Positions 11,020 to 21,472 of a stretch of 64,000 nt of DNA are shown here, piece by piece. Location: assembly GCA_947044365.1 (NCBI GenBank), contig OX345636.1, forward strand, positions 48,834,896 through 48,898,895. Reading direction: 5' to 3'. The translations under genes were made by a program, and so were the position numbers. The stretch comes from Petrosia ficiformis. Its lineage: Eukaryota > Porifera > Demospongiae > Haplosclerida > Petrosiidae. How positions within the stretch are numbered: position 1 is the first letter of the stretch; each line of letters begins with the position of its first letter. A model generated the notes under the pieces. It ran no database searches. It saw only the letters and a program-made list of their open reading frames with translations, and was not told where the DNA came from.

Positions 11020-11395
11020 ACATTTTTATGGCCCATAGAGCAATTCCCATAATTGTTTTCCACAGAGTTTAATGTATATATATATATATATTATACGTGA
11101 GTATAAGTTAAGGAAGTTGTGTCATTCCGAAAGGCTAAAATAAATTAATAGGCATGGTACGTAAAAAAATGTGCACTCAAGCTACAGACCAGAAGGAAGA
11201 AAGCTGCATTGCTATAGCTCATGTAGAAACTTGAACTATAATAGCTGTTCTATCTGACAAGATAAGGAGAATAGGTAATCAAAGTAATAAGGAGTCAATT
11301 GGTATAATAGTTGTTCTATCAGAAATATATTCCTAACGTTCTACAAATATCCTTTAAAAAGTAAGATAATCAAAATAATAACAATAATAGGCTGT
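11020..11395. repeat. Dispersed repeat RE, copy in block A
   Basis: Starts at TTTATGGCCCATAGAGCAAT, passes a short AT tract and GGAAGTTGTGTCATTCC, and ends near AACAATAATAGGC. Related copies: 31222-31480, 39080-39475 (reverse strand), 41040-41375 and 46885-47250. This copy has lost most CpG sites that the 39-kb copy keeps. Confidence 0.75.
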
Positions 11396-12140
11396 TGTCT
11401 TCAGGCATGAGACTTGAAAGTGTTGTTGAATGTTGGACACTACAAAACAAACATAGGAATACTTTTTCTCCATATATCTTGTTGACACATACAATATATG
11501 AAACAAAGTATAAATGCAACATCATCAAAAATGCTGCAATACTATTGATGGCAAATGTTATAATTGAATATCAAAACTGCTGATCAACATTACAGTGTAA
11601 ATGGTACATGTATGTACTGACATGATATGATGTAAAATTATTCATAAACAATAACAAAAGAGATCTCTTGAGACCCTAGAGGACAATTAGATTATATTCA
11701 TTGGTAGATAAGTAAAGGCGTGACACTAAAAGTACACATTATTCATCTCTAGTTGGACAAGGGTGGGGCAGTAAAGGTGTGTTCAATTGTATTCATCAGC
11801 AAACACACCAGTGTAAGTGTGGTATAACAAATAATATTTATGCTGACAGAACATCACCTGACCCTGAACCAATCAGATTGTCAATCGGGTGATCGTAATT
11901 TAATCAGATATGCTTAATGCTTAATGAATATTTAGTCAAGGTCAAATGATGCACTGAGTGCATCATTCACTTTATTTGTATCTTTTTAGCAACAAGAATT
12001 ATTATAAATTAAGCAAATAGACTAACACACATACACAGATGGCTTATATATCTAACTCTGTTTAAACCAAAGCCACAGTACAATGTCGACTTTTTTTCAT
12101 AAATGTTGTATGAACATTTTTTTAGCATTCTGTTTTCTTG
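11395..12140. other. Non-coding part of block A
   Basis: No gene. 11730-12040 is repeated in diverged form at 14690-14960 (shared GAACAAGGGTG.GG.AGTAAAGGT, TTCAATTGTATTCATCAG and GAGTGCATC), a direct repeat about 3 kb apart inside the same block. Confidence 0.6.
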
Positions 12141-13420
12141 AAGATTTATTATTTGTGAATTATACTGGACTACTGCACTGTACTACTGAACTGCAATATT
12201 AGTGTGGGTGTTCATTTGCCACACCCAAAATAATGTGGGGGTGTTTTGTGTCACTCCCAAAAACTTGTGGCCATTCTATTTTCTGCTTGGATGTAAATGA
12301 CTGTTCCAGAAAAATTCTCATATAGTTTAATACTTGAAAGACAGAATGCAAAAACTGACTTCAATTTTCTGAATTTTGAAAAGAAAAATTGGCATTTGTT
12401 TTTTTATTTCTGCTTTTGTTTTTTGTTAACTTAATTCTCACTTCACTAGAGGATAGATATATCTGTCGCTTCATTAGTACATAGAATTCTTTCAATTAGG
12501 ATAATGTATAACTATTAGATCACCATGCTGTGGGATACTATATAGTTCCCCAGGAAAGCATCATGCTAGTGTAGTGTACATGTACCTGGTGAAAGAACTC
12601 ATGCATCATAAAAACTGAATGGTTGAATCAATATCACGTAATTAAATAAAGGGGTGCACTGTAACTATTGTTCAACCAATTATATCAGGTCATTAGGTGC
12701 ATTTGTTCCATTCACCTTAACATCTATCAAATACTATGTTGGCACTGCAAACTATGTCAGTTCCTATACTTTCAATTAAAAACACGATAACCATGTTTAC
12801 ATGTACAATGGAAAGTAAATATTGTATTTTCTATTAGAAACATAACAATATTGGCTTCCTAGAGATGCTCATGATTACAATGAAAAAAAAGATTGTATTT
12901 CCCACATAACAATATTGCTCTCATTTTATGTATTAACCATTACCAAGTAAATCAAATAACCGATCAGTCATCACATGTGCATGAGCACTTCCAACCATGT
13001 ATATCACACTAGCATGTCTGGAAAAGTAAATAGTACCCATAGCATGCATGGTGATCTTTTGTTACAGTAATTATTAATTATCCCAATTGAAAGAATTCTA
13101 TGTACTAATAAATCAATGAATATAGTTACCCTCTAGTGAACTGAGAATTAAGTTAACAGAAAACAAAACCACAAATCAAAACTGAACCAGAATTTAATTC
13201 TGTTTTCAAGAAATCAGAAGTCAATTTTTAATTTCTGTCCTTCAAGTATGAATTTATCTGGAACAGTCATTCACATGCAAACAGATAGCCTTCAGTCACC
13301 TAAACACACATGTTATTCATATTTTAGTTGTAACAGAAATACACCCATGTTATTTTGGGTGTGGTAAATGAACACCTACACTAATTTGCAGTCCAGTAGT
13401 ACAGTCCTGTGATTAGAACT
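12140..13420. mobile_element. Large foldback element, arms about 450 bp
   Basis: The left arm (12140 to about 12650) and the right arm (about 12950-13415) are imperfect inverted copies: CACACCCAAAATAA on the left against TTATTTTGGGTGTG on the right, GAATTCTTTCAATTAGG against CAATTGAAAGAATTC, and GATCACCATGC against GCATGGTGATC. The middle holds two similar ACATAACAATATTG stretches in direct orientation. No ORF. The copy at about 47990-48985 has lost most of the outer left arm. Confidence 0.75.
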
Positions 13421-13589
13421 ACTATTATAATTTAGTATCCATCTTTACTCTGGTACTACATTAAACACACATTAAAGGAACCTTTACATATTATCTATAC
13501 CGAGTGTCCACTTGCTAAAGTTCATTATTAACTAGTAACTACACATTGAAACTACAATACATGATATTTGTGGATACTACACATAAATG

Positions 13590-13935
13590 AGTCCCACAAT
13601 GTATATAAATTAGTCCCTATAGTTACACACAATGTATAGGAATGAGTCCCTCTATTTGCACACAATATATTAAAATGTATCCCTCTAGTTGCACACAATG
13701 TATGCCTCTAGTTGCTTACAATGTATATAGGAATCCGAATGTGTCCCTCTAGTTGCACACAGTGGATTAAAATGTATCCCTCTAGTTGCTTACAATGTAT
13801 ATAGGAATGTGTCCCTCTAGTTGCACACAATGTATTAAAATGTATCCCTCTAATTGCACACAATGTATACTTCTAGTTGCTTACAATGTATATAGGAATG
13901 TGTCCCTCTAGTTGCACACAATGTATAGAAATGAA
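13590..13935. repeat. Minisatellite, 33-37 bp units, copy A
   Basis: About ten units with TCCCTCTAGTTGCACACAATGTAT as core pattern, alternating GGAATGTG and AAAATGTA linkers. The paralogous array at 49110-49290 has fewer and more uniform units, so the array changed length after the block was duplicated. Confidence 0.85.
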
Positions 13936-15660
13936 TATCTGTAAGTGGAGATTAGAGAAGAGACAGAGGTGAAACATCATTTATAGTATTATACAAACCT
14001 ATTCATTTACAATCAATGAACAAATAAAAATGTGTACATGGTAGGAGACCAATCAAATAAATTACATAGCTTGGAATAGTCAATTTTAAAGGCAAATACT
14101 ATAATTATTTTAATGTTGTTTTGGTAGCAACACACATACACACACAGTCGAGGTGTAGTTAAAATCTAATGGAATTAATTGAGATAAAGTCACTCACATA
14201 AAACCATTTATTAATTTGTGGGCTGAGCTGTTAGGATTTTAGTACCGACACCATCAAATTAAAATCACAAATAAACCTATTCATAGCTTAATCACAAAGT
14301 TAACTGAGGTTACATTTCCACACCTAACACACACAAACTCACTCACACACATGATCAGAGGCACATATAATAGAAAAATTCTAAGGTATTATGAACCATT
14401 CTGAAACACTACACTTAAAAGTATAGGCACTGTAGTGTCATGTCCATATACATCTATAATAATAAAATACATAATAATAATACTGATATGAACAGTCATC
14501 AAGAAACTACTGACTGACATTATCAACAATGTTATAATATCACTGATGATGATAATAATACAAATACAAGGTCAATTATTGTGCAAGATAATCATGTTGA
14601 TGTAAAAGTATACTTGTTAGAATCAATGTAAGACTATTCATAGACAATAATACAACTATTGGATTATATTCATAATAGAATAATTAATAAAAGTACATCT
14701 CCAGTTGAACAAGGGTGAGGTAGTAAAGGTATTTCGTTCAATTGTATTCATCAGTAGTGGGAGCACCAGGGCAGTATATACATGTGTGGGTGGTATAACA
14801 ACTTAAGCTGCATAGCACATGACCAATCCAATTCTCAATTAATCTGACGATATGAGAGCATTGTAATTTCATTCAAGGTCTCTGAGTGCATCCTTCGCTT
14901 TATTTGCACCTTTTAAGTAACAAAATTTATTATACACTAAGAAACAGACTAATTCACATAAATATACGGTCTGAAGCAAAAGTGAAGTGCTTACTTTTTT
15001 GATAAATGTTGTATTGATGTTTTAGTATAATTATAATAATGTGCAGACCAATGAATGAATTTACTCTTGTGCTATATTAAACACACACATCCCTCAGCTT
15101 AGCCACATCAGTATTTATATACACACTGCCAACACCACATCCCTTTGTACATGAGTAAATTATAAATTATAAAATTAAGGGTGCGTCTTAACATAGCATT
15201 ACATCATCATCCTAGGCAGTATCATTGCACAGGTATCCGCTAAGGGAGGTTTCAGTGTATCCTGTTTGTTACTATAAATAGTCCTGTATCACATGGTGAT
15301 GAAATAGCTACTTCTTGATTTTATTTTTCTCCTGAATTTCAATGAATTTAAATATCTTTTCGAGTTTCAAACATTCTGATGATGCTATTATTAGTGAAAA
15401 CTCTTAATATCTATGTAGTGTTATGATTATTAATTACTTGCAATTTTAAGTGTGCTTTGCGAAGTGGATCAACCCACCAGCACAAAACAGAAAACATATC
15501 TTCCATTGAAGAACACATCACGATTAATGTACACCTCCATTAGTAAATTCACGTTTCATTCTTTTGGCTTTCATATTCATCCATAGAAGTGGGATAGACT
15601 AAGGAGTTAATTCAAACACTAGCTAGCTCATTTGAAGTTTTGTAGTTCAAGAAACCTAGA
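13936..15660. other. Non-coding part of block A
   Basis: No gene recognised. Includes the second half of an internal direct repeat (14690-14960) and otherwise AT-rich unique sequence shared in part with 49320-52430. Confidence 0.5.
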
Positions 15661-15664
15661 ATTA

Positions 15665-16140
15665 ATGTGTATATATATATGTATATTATATAGTATGCTA
15701 TATACATTACATTATATGATGGCGACAACTCTTGCATAGTGTGCACATGGATCAGACAGGTCTATATAAAAAAATATAGACCTCTTCTCCATATATATAT
15801 ATATATATATATATATAGACTTCACCACATCAAAGGGATGATCATACTCTTTCTCTCTCTATATATATAGTATGATAGTGACATCATCCTTTCCATGTGC
15901 ACACTATGCAGGAGATGTCACCGTCATGCAATATATTGTATATAGTATCCTAATAGATCCTATATACTGCATACAGGACCCTTGTTTTGTGTCCTCGAAT
16001 GTGATGTAGCCCTCGCAGGCTCGGGCTATATCACATCAAACTCAAGTCCTATATTTTGTACATAGGAACTACTGGCATACCATATGTATTACATATATAT
16101 ATATAGTATGATCATCCCTTATATGTATATAAAACATAAT
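15665..16140. mobile_element. Palindromic element cluster including P3 in reverse
   Basis: Absent from the paralogous place near 52435, so inserted in copy A (or lost from B). 15860-16085 is P3 in reverse orientation: CTATGCAGGAGATGTCACC, then CCTATATACTGC, CTTGTTTTGTGTCC, centre GCCCTCGCAGGCTCGGGC. 15720-15850 carries a second, diverged arm with CTTGCATAGTGTGCACATGG. AT tracts lie at both ends. Confidence 0.7.
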
Positions 16141-16144
16141 AATT

Positions 16145-17468
16145 ATGCACCAAATCACTTAGTCTAGCGTAGCCAGACCCTCGCGATAAAAGGTTATTCA
16201 CACTAACCTAGGATAGATGATTGGACTTCCATTTTTTCCTGTACACACCTGTAAGATAATTGGTCAAGGGGGTAGCGCGAGACCAATTAACTCAAGGGTG
16301 TTACATTGCACATAACTGTTTATACCATGGTAACACAAAAGTATGCAATTAAATCAATCAAGCCATAGCACTACATTAATGAGTATTACTGTAAAAATGA
16401 TTAGAGGATCCAGATACAGCCTTTTGTACTTGGAATTATGATGAAATGGAAATTTGTACTTGCTACTTCTTTACAGTGGATGTTTCCCTGTTACCTTTCT
16501 GATGCTTAAAAGATTGCAAAAGTACCTGATTAAAATACACCCACTCAACATTGTCCGAAGCACAAAAACTATCTGGAAGTGTGTTGAACAGAGATCAGGA
16601 GGCCAAGACTCTTATGCAAGATCTGCCAATGAAAATTCCCAATTGTTCACTCCCTGAAATATCTCCTTCCTGAGTTTGTCTACTTGTCTTAACTGATTTA
16701 CTAGTTTTGATCTCTCGAATCTTATTTTTCTTTGTAACTCTTTTTTGGGTAATTCTTGGTCCCAAAGTTTGCTCTCCCGACACACTACACTCAACCACAA
16801 TTTTTATTGGAGCCATTTCGCATGAACTATATATCTTCATTTACAGTGAAATGAGATTATTCTATTTTGGTTTTTGGTTGGAGAGTAAGGGGAGAAGCTC
16901 ATTCTTATTGATTTTTGGGTTGGCCATACCCATTTTCTCTCTTTAAGTTAAACCACACTCATGACAACTATACTGTAGAGACTATTTCGAGTAGTAATTA
17001 TCTGAAGTTTTTTGATGGAAGCTTCCTTAGATACAACCCTGAAAATAAAGAAGAGTTTTTTTTAAACACAACAAAATGCTGTAAAGGAACATTAAAATAT
17101 CTCAAAATAGAGGTACGAAAGTTGATTCGTTTGAAATGAAGCTCAAGAGGGCAGAGCACCTTTGTTTTTGGCCTACGACGACCAGACATCCATGTATTAT
17201 TTGCACTGAGTGTTTATAGTGGTGGCAGGGCCAAGAAATTAAGAGTTATAAAGCAGCGGGTCTGGGGGGCTGCGCCTCCCAAAAACTGACGTTTTTTCAG
17301 AGTTAAAAGACCAAACTGAGGGTGAATTTTGGCTTGTGGCTTTATTTCTGTTACATTATACTGATGGAAAGAGTACTCAAAAGCAGTGAACAAACACTGA
17401 TCATGAATTGAGATGACAGAATAAGTAAAATACATAAAATCTTATATTGCTTGCCTTTAACTAGCTTA
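16145..17468. other. Upstream region of the first coiled-coil gene
   Basis: Begins with AAATCACTTAGTCTAGCGTAGCCAGACC, a motif shared with 52445-52480. Pieces near 16250-16500 and 17135-17160 match 52590-52930 and 53040-53070; in between, about 600 bp is special to this copy. Several short ORFs occur but none has recognisable features. Likely promoter-distal and repeat-derived sequence. Confidence 0.45.
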
Positions 17469-17519
17469 TTTTCTTGAAGAGTGTGTCGATTGAAACAATC
17501 GACACACTCTTCAAGAAAA
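17469..17519. promoter_or_regulatory. Perfect 24-bp-arm hairpin upstream of the coiled-coil gene
   Basis: Arms 17469-17492 and 17496-17519 are exact complements around a three-base AAA loop; the core is GAGTGTGTCGATTG. It lies about 120 bp before the start codon. The paralogous upstream region near 53165-53205 shares the following ACTCGCCTACGCTTCC but not the hairpin. It may be a small inserted palindrome or a cis element; role unknown. Confidence 0.6.
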
Positions 17520-17640
17520 CGTGCGTGCAACTCGCCTACGCTTCCATAAGATATTATATTGTGTTTAAATTAGCCACACCTACCTTGCGTATATATATAT
17601 ATACAACGATCATTACATATTGTGTTCGCTGTAGACGAAG

Positions 17641-18726
17641 ATGCCGCCAAAGTATCACTGTTATACATGTGGAAAATTACTAAAAACGGTTGTTGGGAGT
17701 GTAACAGAATGTAGCGATTGCAGAAAAAATAGTCAGCGAAAACAGGAAGCCCATATAATGCTAATGCAGAAGCAAATAGAAGAATTTAGTTTAGAAGCAG
17801 AAAGGCAAAAAAAATTTCTAGAACATTTGAAAAAAACAGAACTACAAAAGGCAAAGGAAATGAAAGAATTAGAAATTGAAAGGGCCAGACTGGAAGACAA
17901 AAAGTTAGAAAATGCCCAAACCACAGAGCTAGGCAAGGCATTGATAGTGAGTGTCGTCGAAATTGAAAAAGCTAGAATGTCAAAGGATTTGGAAGAAAAG
18001 AAGCTGGAAGAAGAAAAGAACAGAGTGGAAAAAATGCACTTGGCAGAGCTTAACAAGGCACAGAAAGCTAAGGAAGCTGAAATCGAGAAAACAAAACAAA
18101 TAAAAGAAATAGAACTGCTAAAACAAGAGAATGAGCAGCAAATGCATAAAGATAAGTTAGTGTTGGCCGAAAAGGAATTGCAAGCACAAAAAGAGAAAGT
18201 AGAAAAATTGGCAAAAACTGATCTTGAAAAAACAGAAAAAATGAAGGAGGTAGAGTTAGCAAAAATAAAACAAATGAAAGAAATAGAAACAGAAAGAACA
18301 GAAAAAATAAAGGAAGTTGAGTTGGAAAAGCTAAGAAAAATAGAACAATCAGAGAAGGAGAGAAAAGAGGTAGAACTAGAAAAAGCAAGGATGAAAAAGG
18401 AAACAGACACTGAATTAGCAGAAAAAGAGGTGAAGATAGCACAAATTGAGATGGATGCAAAGGTTAAGATTGCAGAAATTACAAGAATTGGGGAGGAAAA
18501 CGAAAAACAGCTGGAAACAGAGGCGGAAATTATAAAAGCACAAATAAAAAGAGATACATTTCTTGAATCTATGAATGTAACAATGAAAATGCTCCTTGAG
18601 GCAGCAAAAGATGAAAAAGACAAAAAAGCTAAAATGATGTATCTGCGAATGCTAGAAGTTGTGAACCGTCCAACCAATGAAGCGATCACAGACGGGAAGA
18701 AAGGTGATCAGGAAATGCATACATAA
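17641..18726 (+). CDS. Zn-ribbon plus long charged helix/coiled-coil protein, copy 1 (361 aa)
   Basis: Intronless ORF. Residues 7-10 (CYTC) and 24-27 (CSDC) form a C-x2-C..C-x2-C pair like a small zinc ribbon. From about residue 30 to 300 the protein is almost only E, K, R, A, L, M, I and Q, with units such as KAKEMKELEIEKAR and EVELEKLRKIE, fitting a coiled coil or single alpha helix. The last 60 residues (MLLEAAKDEKDKK..) are less repetitive. The start is supported because the bases before ATG (AGACGAAG) are shared with the paralogue at 53414. No membrane segment or catalytic motif. Function unknown; the dense charge could give generic hits to golgin- or trichohyalin-like proteins. Confidence 0.8.
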   Translation: MPPKYHCYTCGKLLKTVVGSVTECSDCRKNSQRKQEAHIMLMQKQIEEFSLEAERQKKFLEHLKKTELQKAKEMKELEIERARLEDKKLENAQTTELGKALIVSVVEIEKARMSKDLEEKKLEEEKNRVEKMHLAELNKAQKAKEAEIEKTKQIKEIELLKQENEQQMHKDKLVLAEKELQAQKEKVEKLAKTDLEKTEKMKEVELAKIKQMKEIETERTEKIKEVELEKLRKIEQSEKERKEVELEKARMKKETDTELAEKEVKIAQIEMDAKVKIAEITRIGEENEKQLETEAEIIKAQIKRDTFLESMNVTMKMLLEAAKDEKDKKAKMMYLRMLEVVNRPTNEAITDGKKGDQEMHT

Positions 18727-18879
18727 CATGCATGCAAGCGTATATAAGTACAGTGTATTAAAATCTATAAATAATAACCACTTTTATGTAATCACAATAT
18801 TGCTATATAGCGCTGCATAGCTAACTAACTATTATAATTAATTAATATTATTAATTTTTACACCAATGTATATACTGTT

Positions 18880-19130
18880 CTAGAAAACCATAATTATCAT
18901 TCCAATAAGTAACAAGGATGCATAGAGTTCCAGATGTCTAGCGCTATCTGTCAATGCAAATGGCCAAAGGTGGCTTGTGTTAATTAAAAGAAAATTGTTA
19001 ATGGTTGTGCTAAGAGACAATATTTTGTGAACAGAAAATGGCGATGGAACAAGTACAAAAGCAGAAATACGAAAAGGAAGAAGATGAAAGCAGGGAAACA
19101 ATATTTTATCTAATTTTATCTGCAGGACCA
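18880..19130. repeat. Direct repeat at the left flank of a 2-kb insertion
   Basis: 18985-19115 (TTTTGTGAACAGAAAATGGC, GCAGAAATACGAAAA, GATGAAAGCAGGGAAA) is repeated at 21245-21400. The two copies frame the Cys-rich ORF remnant and could be a duplication caused by, or bridging, that insertion. Confidence 0.65.
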
Positions 19131-19172
19131 CTTGAGGCTGGTCCGTTCATTAATTATTCATGAGATTTTGTT

Positions 19173-20560
19173 TTGTACTATAACTTTGTTATTGTCTTTT
19201 CTCTTCTAACAAAAATCAACATGCATTATCATCATTCCGTTCACTACCTTTCAAACAAGTTTGCAAGCAACCAGTCACTCACCCATTCAGATATTAGCCA
19301 ATTTGTCTGGTATGACACCATTTGCTATATCCGAGCAGGTTCCGTTTCCGACAACGCCAGAGCGATGAAATTACACATAGTGGTTGCTAATAGATGGGGC
19401 TTGACCCTTACAAAATTTGGAGCTGTTCTCGTAACAAATTTTGAAGATACACACGTGTTAGTAAATTGCACACACTGTATAGACGCGTGTTGCATTTTCT
19501 ACTGTATAATTTGTGGTAAGTATCATTATGATAAGACTTGTACATTATGTAAAATCTTGCATGTTATATAAATTATGTGTTGCTGAAAATGGCCAGTTGA
19601 ACAAGATGTACTAAACGACAGTTGTCCTTTTCTGATACGAGTACACACACTTCTAGGTCTTGTCTGTGCAAGAAATGCAGTCAGCAAGTCTCAACTCCAT
19701 TACAGTGGACAAATAATACAGTCCGTGATCCAATGACATCCAAGGAGGTACTTTTGATGCATTAGTATGTAAAGCATGTAGAAGTGATATTACTAGTGGG
19801 AAATGCTGTGTAGTGCAGTGTCATGAAAATGCAATATCTTCTAATATTGGTATGCATTGTGACCTGCCGAGACTTTTCTCTGAAGCAAGTCTACTATGTA
19901 AATTTAACTCAATCCCTACACCAACACCATTATGCAGGCATCATTACAATATTGTATACAAAGTATATCAGCCAATACAGAGGAATTGTCCCACTTGTAA
20001 TATGTCCCTTAAGCATACACAATCATGTCCATGTCCCGAGCCTGATGTAATAATACGATTACTAAAAGAAAAAACATACTTTGATAATAACATAGGGAAA
20101 AATGATAAAGTGTGTTACAACTGCTATAAGGCTCACCTTTTATTGCAATAATTCAATAAGCACTGATAGTGATATAGCACAAACAATTAGCACCTTGTCA
20201 CACCAATTTCCTAAACTACAAGAAATAATTACAACTGAAGATATTGCTAATGCAGCAATGATAAAAACTACCATTGATGTTGGTAAAAATTTATTCATCA
20301 ATAAAAACCTTTTAGCAACTGATGCTAAATTCCCTTTGACTATAGTAAGTTTAATATCAACAATTCCATCCAACAAATAGACTCAGATCTATGTAGTGCT
20401 GTCTGTACAAAGTCAGTATCAGAATGTCGTGGAACATCAATGGTGAATGATTGTACAATAATGGGCTAGATGACGAAGACTTTGATGAACTCGCTGATTT
20501 CATTTTAAATGATGATAATATTTACCAGGACAATTAAAATGTAACAGATGATGAGAGCCT
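19173..20560 (+). pseudogene. Cys-rich protein ORF, broken, unknown family
   Basis: Open pieces in successive frames: 19250-19570 (C-rich, CTHCIDACCIFYCIICG), then 19640-20151 with paired cysteines (CLCKKC, CKACRSD, CPTCNMSLKH, CPCPEPD and VCYNCYKAH), then 20110-20380 in another frame (TLSHQFPKLQEIITTED). A frameshift near 20145 separates the last two. The Cys spacing suggests a zinc-binding protein. I recall similar multi-copy sponge genes, probably transposon-linked, but cannot name the family. Followed by an acidic DDNIYQDN-like end. Confidence 0.5.
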
Positions 20561-21239
20561 ATAGATTAAAATTATTTTTAACACTCTTTAATGACATTTG
20601 AGACTTTGAGTTGGTATTTTCTTAACAGTGTGTACATTTGTGTTTGTATATATATATAAATTATAGTATTATAATCAGTAATATTTCATTTCTGATAACA
20701 CAGTTTAATATGCTGAAACTTCAAAAAAAAAAAAACAGAATTCAATTTATCTGACTAGTGATTAACAAGTTATACATACATGCATCATTCAAACTGAGCA
20801 GGTTTTGTTTCCGACAATGCTATTTCAATGAAATTTCACAAATGAAAACAATATATAACTACCAAACAACATTGCAAAAATCTATTTGTTCCCATTATTC
20901 ATCAAGAAGATATCCAATGAAATGCGAGACATACAAATGAGAGGAGATTGCTACATTGGCTCATAGTAATTCATATATCATTATTACTTAAATAAAACTT
21001 ACTTAAAATAGGTCATTATACTTCATAATCATGTAGAAGTTAGAAATCAGCCGAAAAATATATTTCAAAAGTCACCAGCACCAGGTTCTTCAGAGCGGTC
21101 CCTTTCAGCCATTGATGACGTCACACTGCAAATAAAACTCACGTGAGCTTCCACTGGCGAAATGACTGTGTATGCAGCAAGAAGCTGGCAAGACTAGAAA
21201 CCGATTGGAGTTTCAACTACCCCTCCCCCTAGTACAACC

Positions 21240-21434
21240 TTGAAAATAAAATTGTTTATTAAAATGGTTGTACTAAGAGAATACTTTGTGAACAGAAAAT
21301 GGCGATGGAATAAGTACAAGAGCAGAAATACGAAAAAGGATGGAAACAAAGAAGATGAAAGCAGGGAAAGAATATTTTATCTTATTGTAGTAGTTTTAAG
21401 AATAATACTAATTATTTTTCGGCTGAGAGACTGA
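21240..21434. repeat. Direct repeat, right flank copy
   Basis: Partner of 18985-19115. An open frame of 64 codons crosses it with a basic stretch and a hydrophobic end (FYLIVVVLRIILIIF), but the frame is not kept in the left copy, so I do not call a gene. It ends 40 bp before the J-domain start. Just upstream, 21185-21240 resembles the right end of the TTAA element (CCGATTGGAGT, CCCTAGTACAACCTT). Confidence 0.5.
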
Positions 21435-21472
21435 TTGCTCCACCCAATTTCACATATCACGATAGTTGGATA

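Larger units (their letters stand above)
10560..18840. repeat. Segmental duplication block 2, copy A
   Basis: Matches 43900-44225 and then 46715-54930 in the same order and orientation: the long AACAACTTACCCAGTGATA start, the foldback at 12.1-13.4 kb, the minisatellite, the region before the coiled-coil gene and the gene itself. Similarity ends just after the shared GCGCTGCATAGCTAACTAA (about 18820 and 54930). A shorter third copy covers 41040-41945. Copy A has its own insertion at 15665-16140. Confidence 0.85.

Noticed and set aside
13590..13935. CRISPR-like regular repeats
   Set aside because: Units are contiguous with no unique spacers of fixed length, and the genome is eukaryotic.
17733..18689. 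Long minus-strand open frames opposite the first helix gene (and 53449-54789 opposite the second)
   Set aside because: They are mirror frames of lysine/glutamate codons and give Ser/Phe-rich nonsense; the plus frames have the Cys pairs and the shared start.
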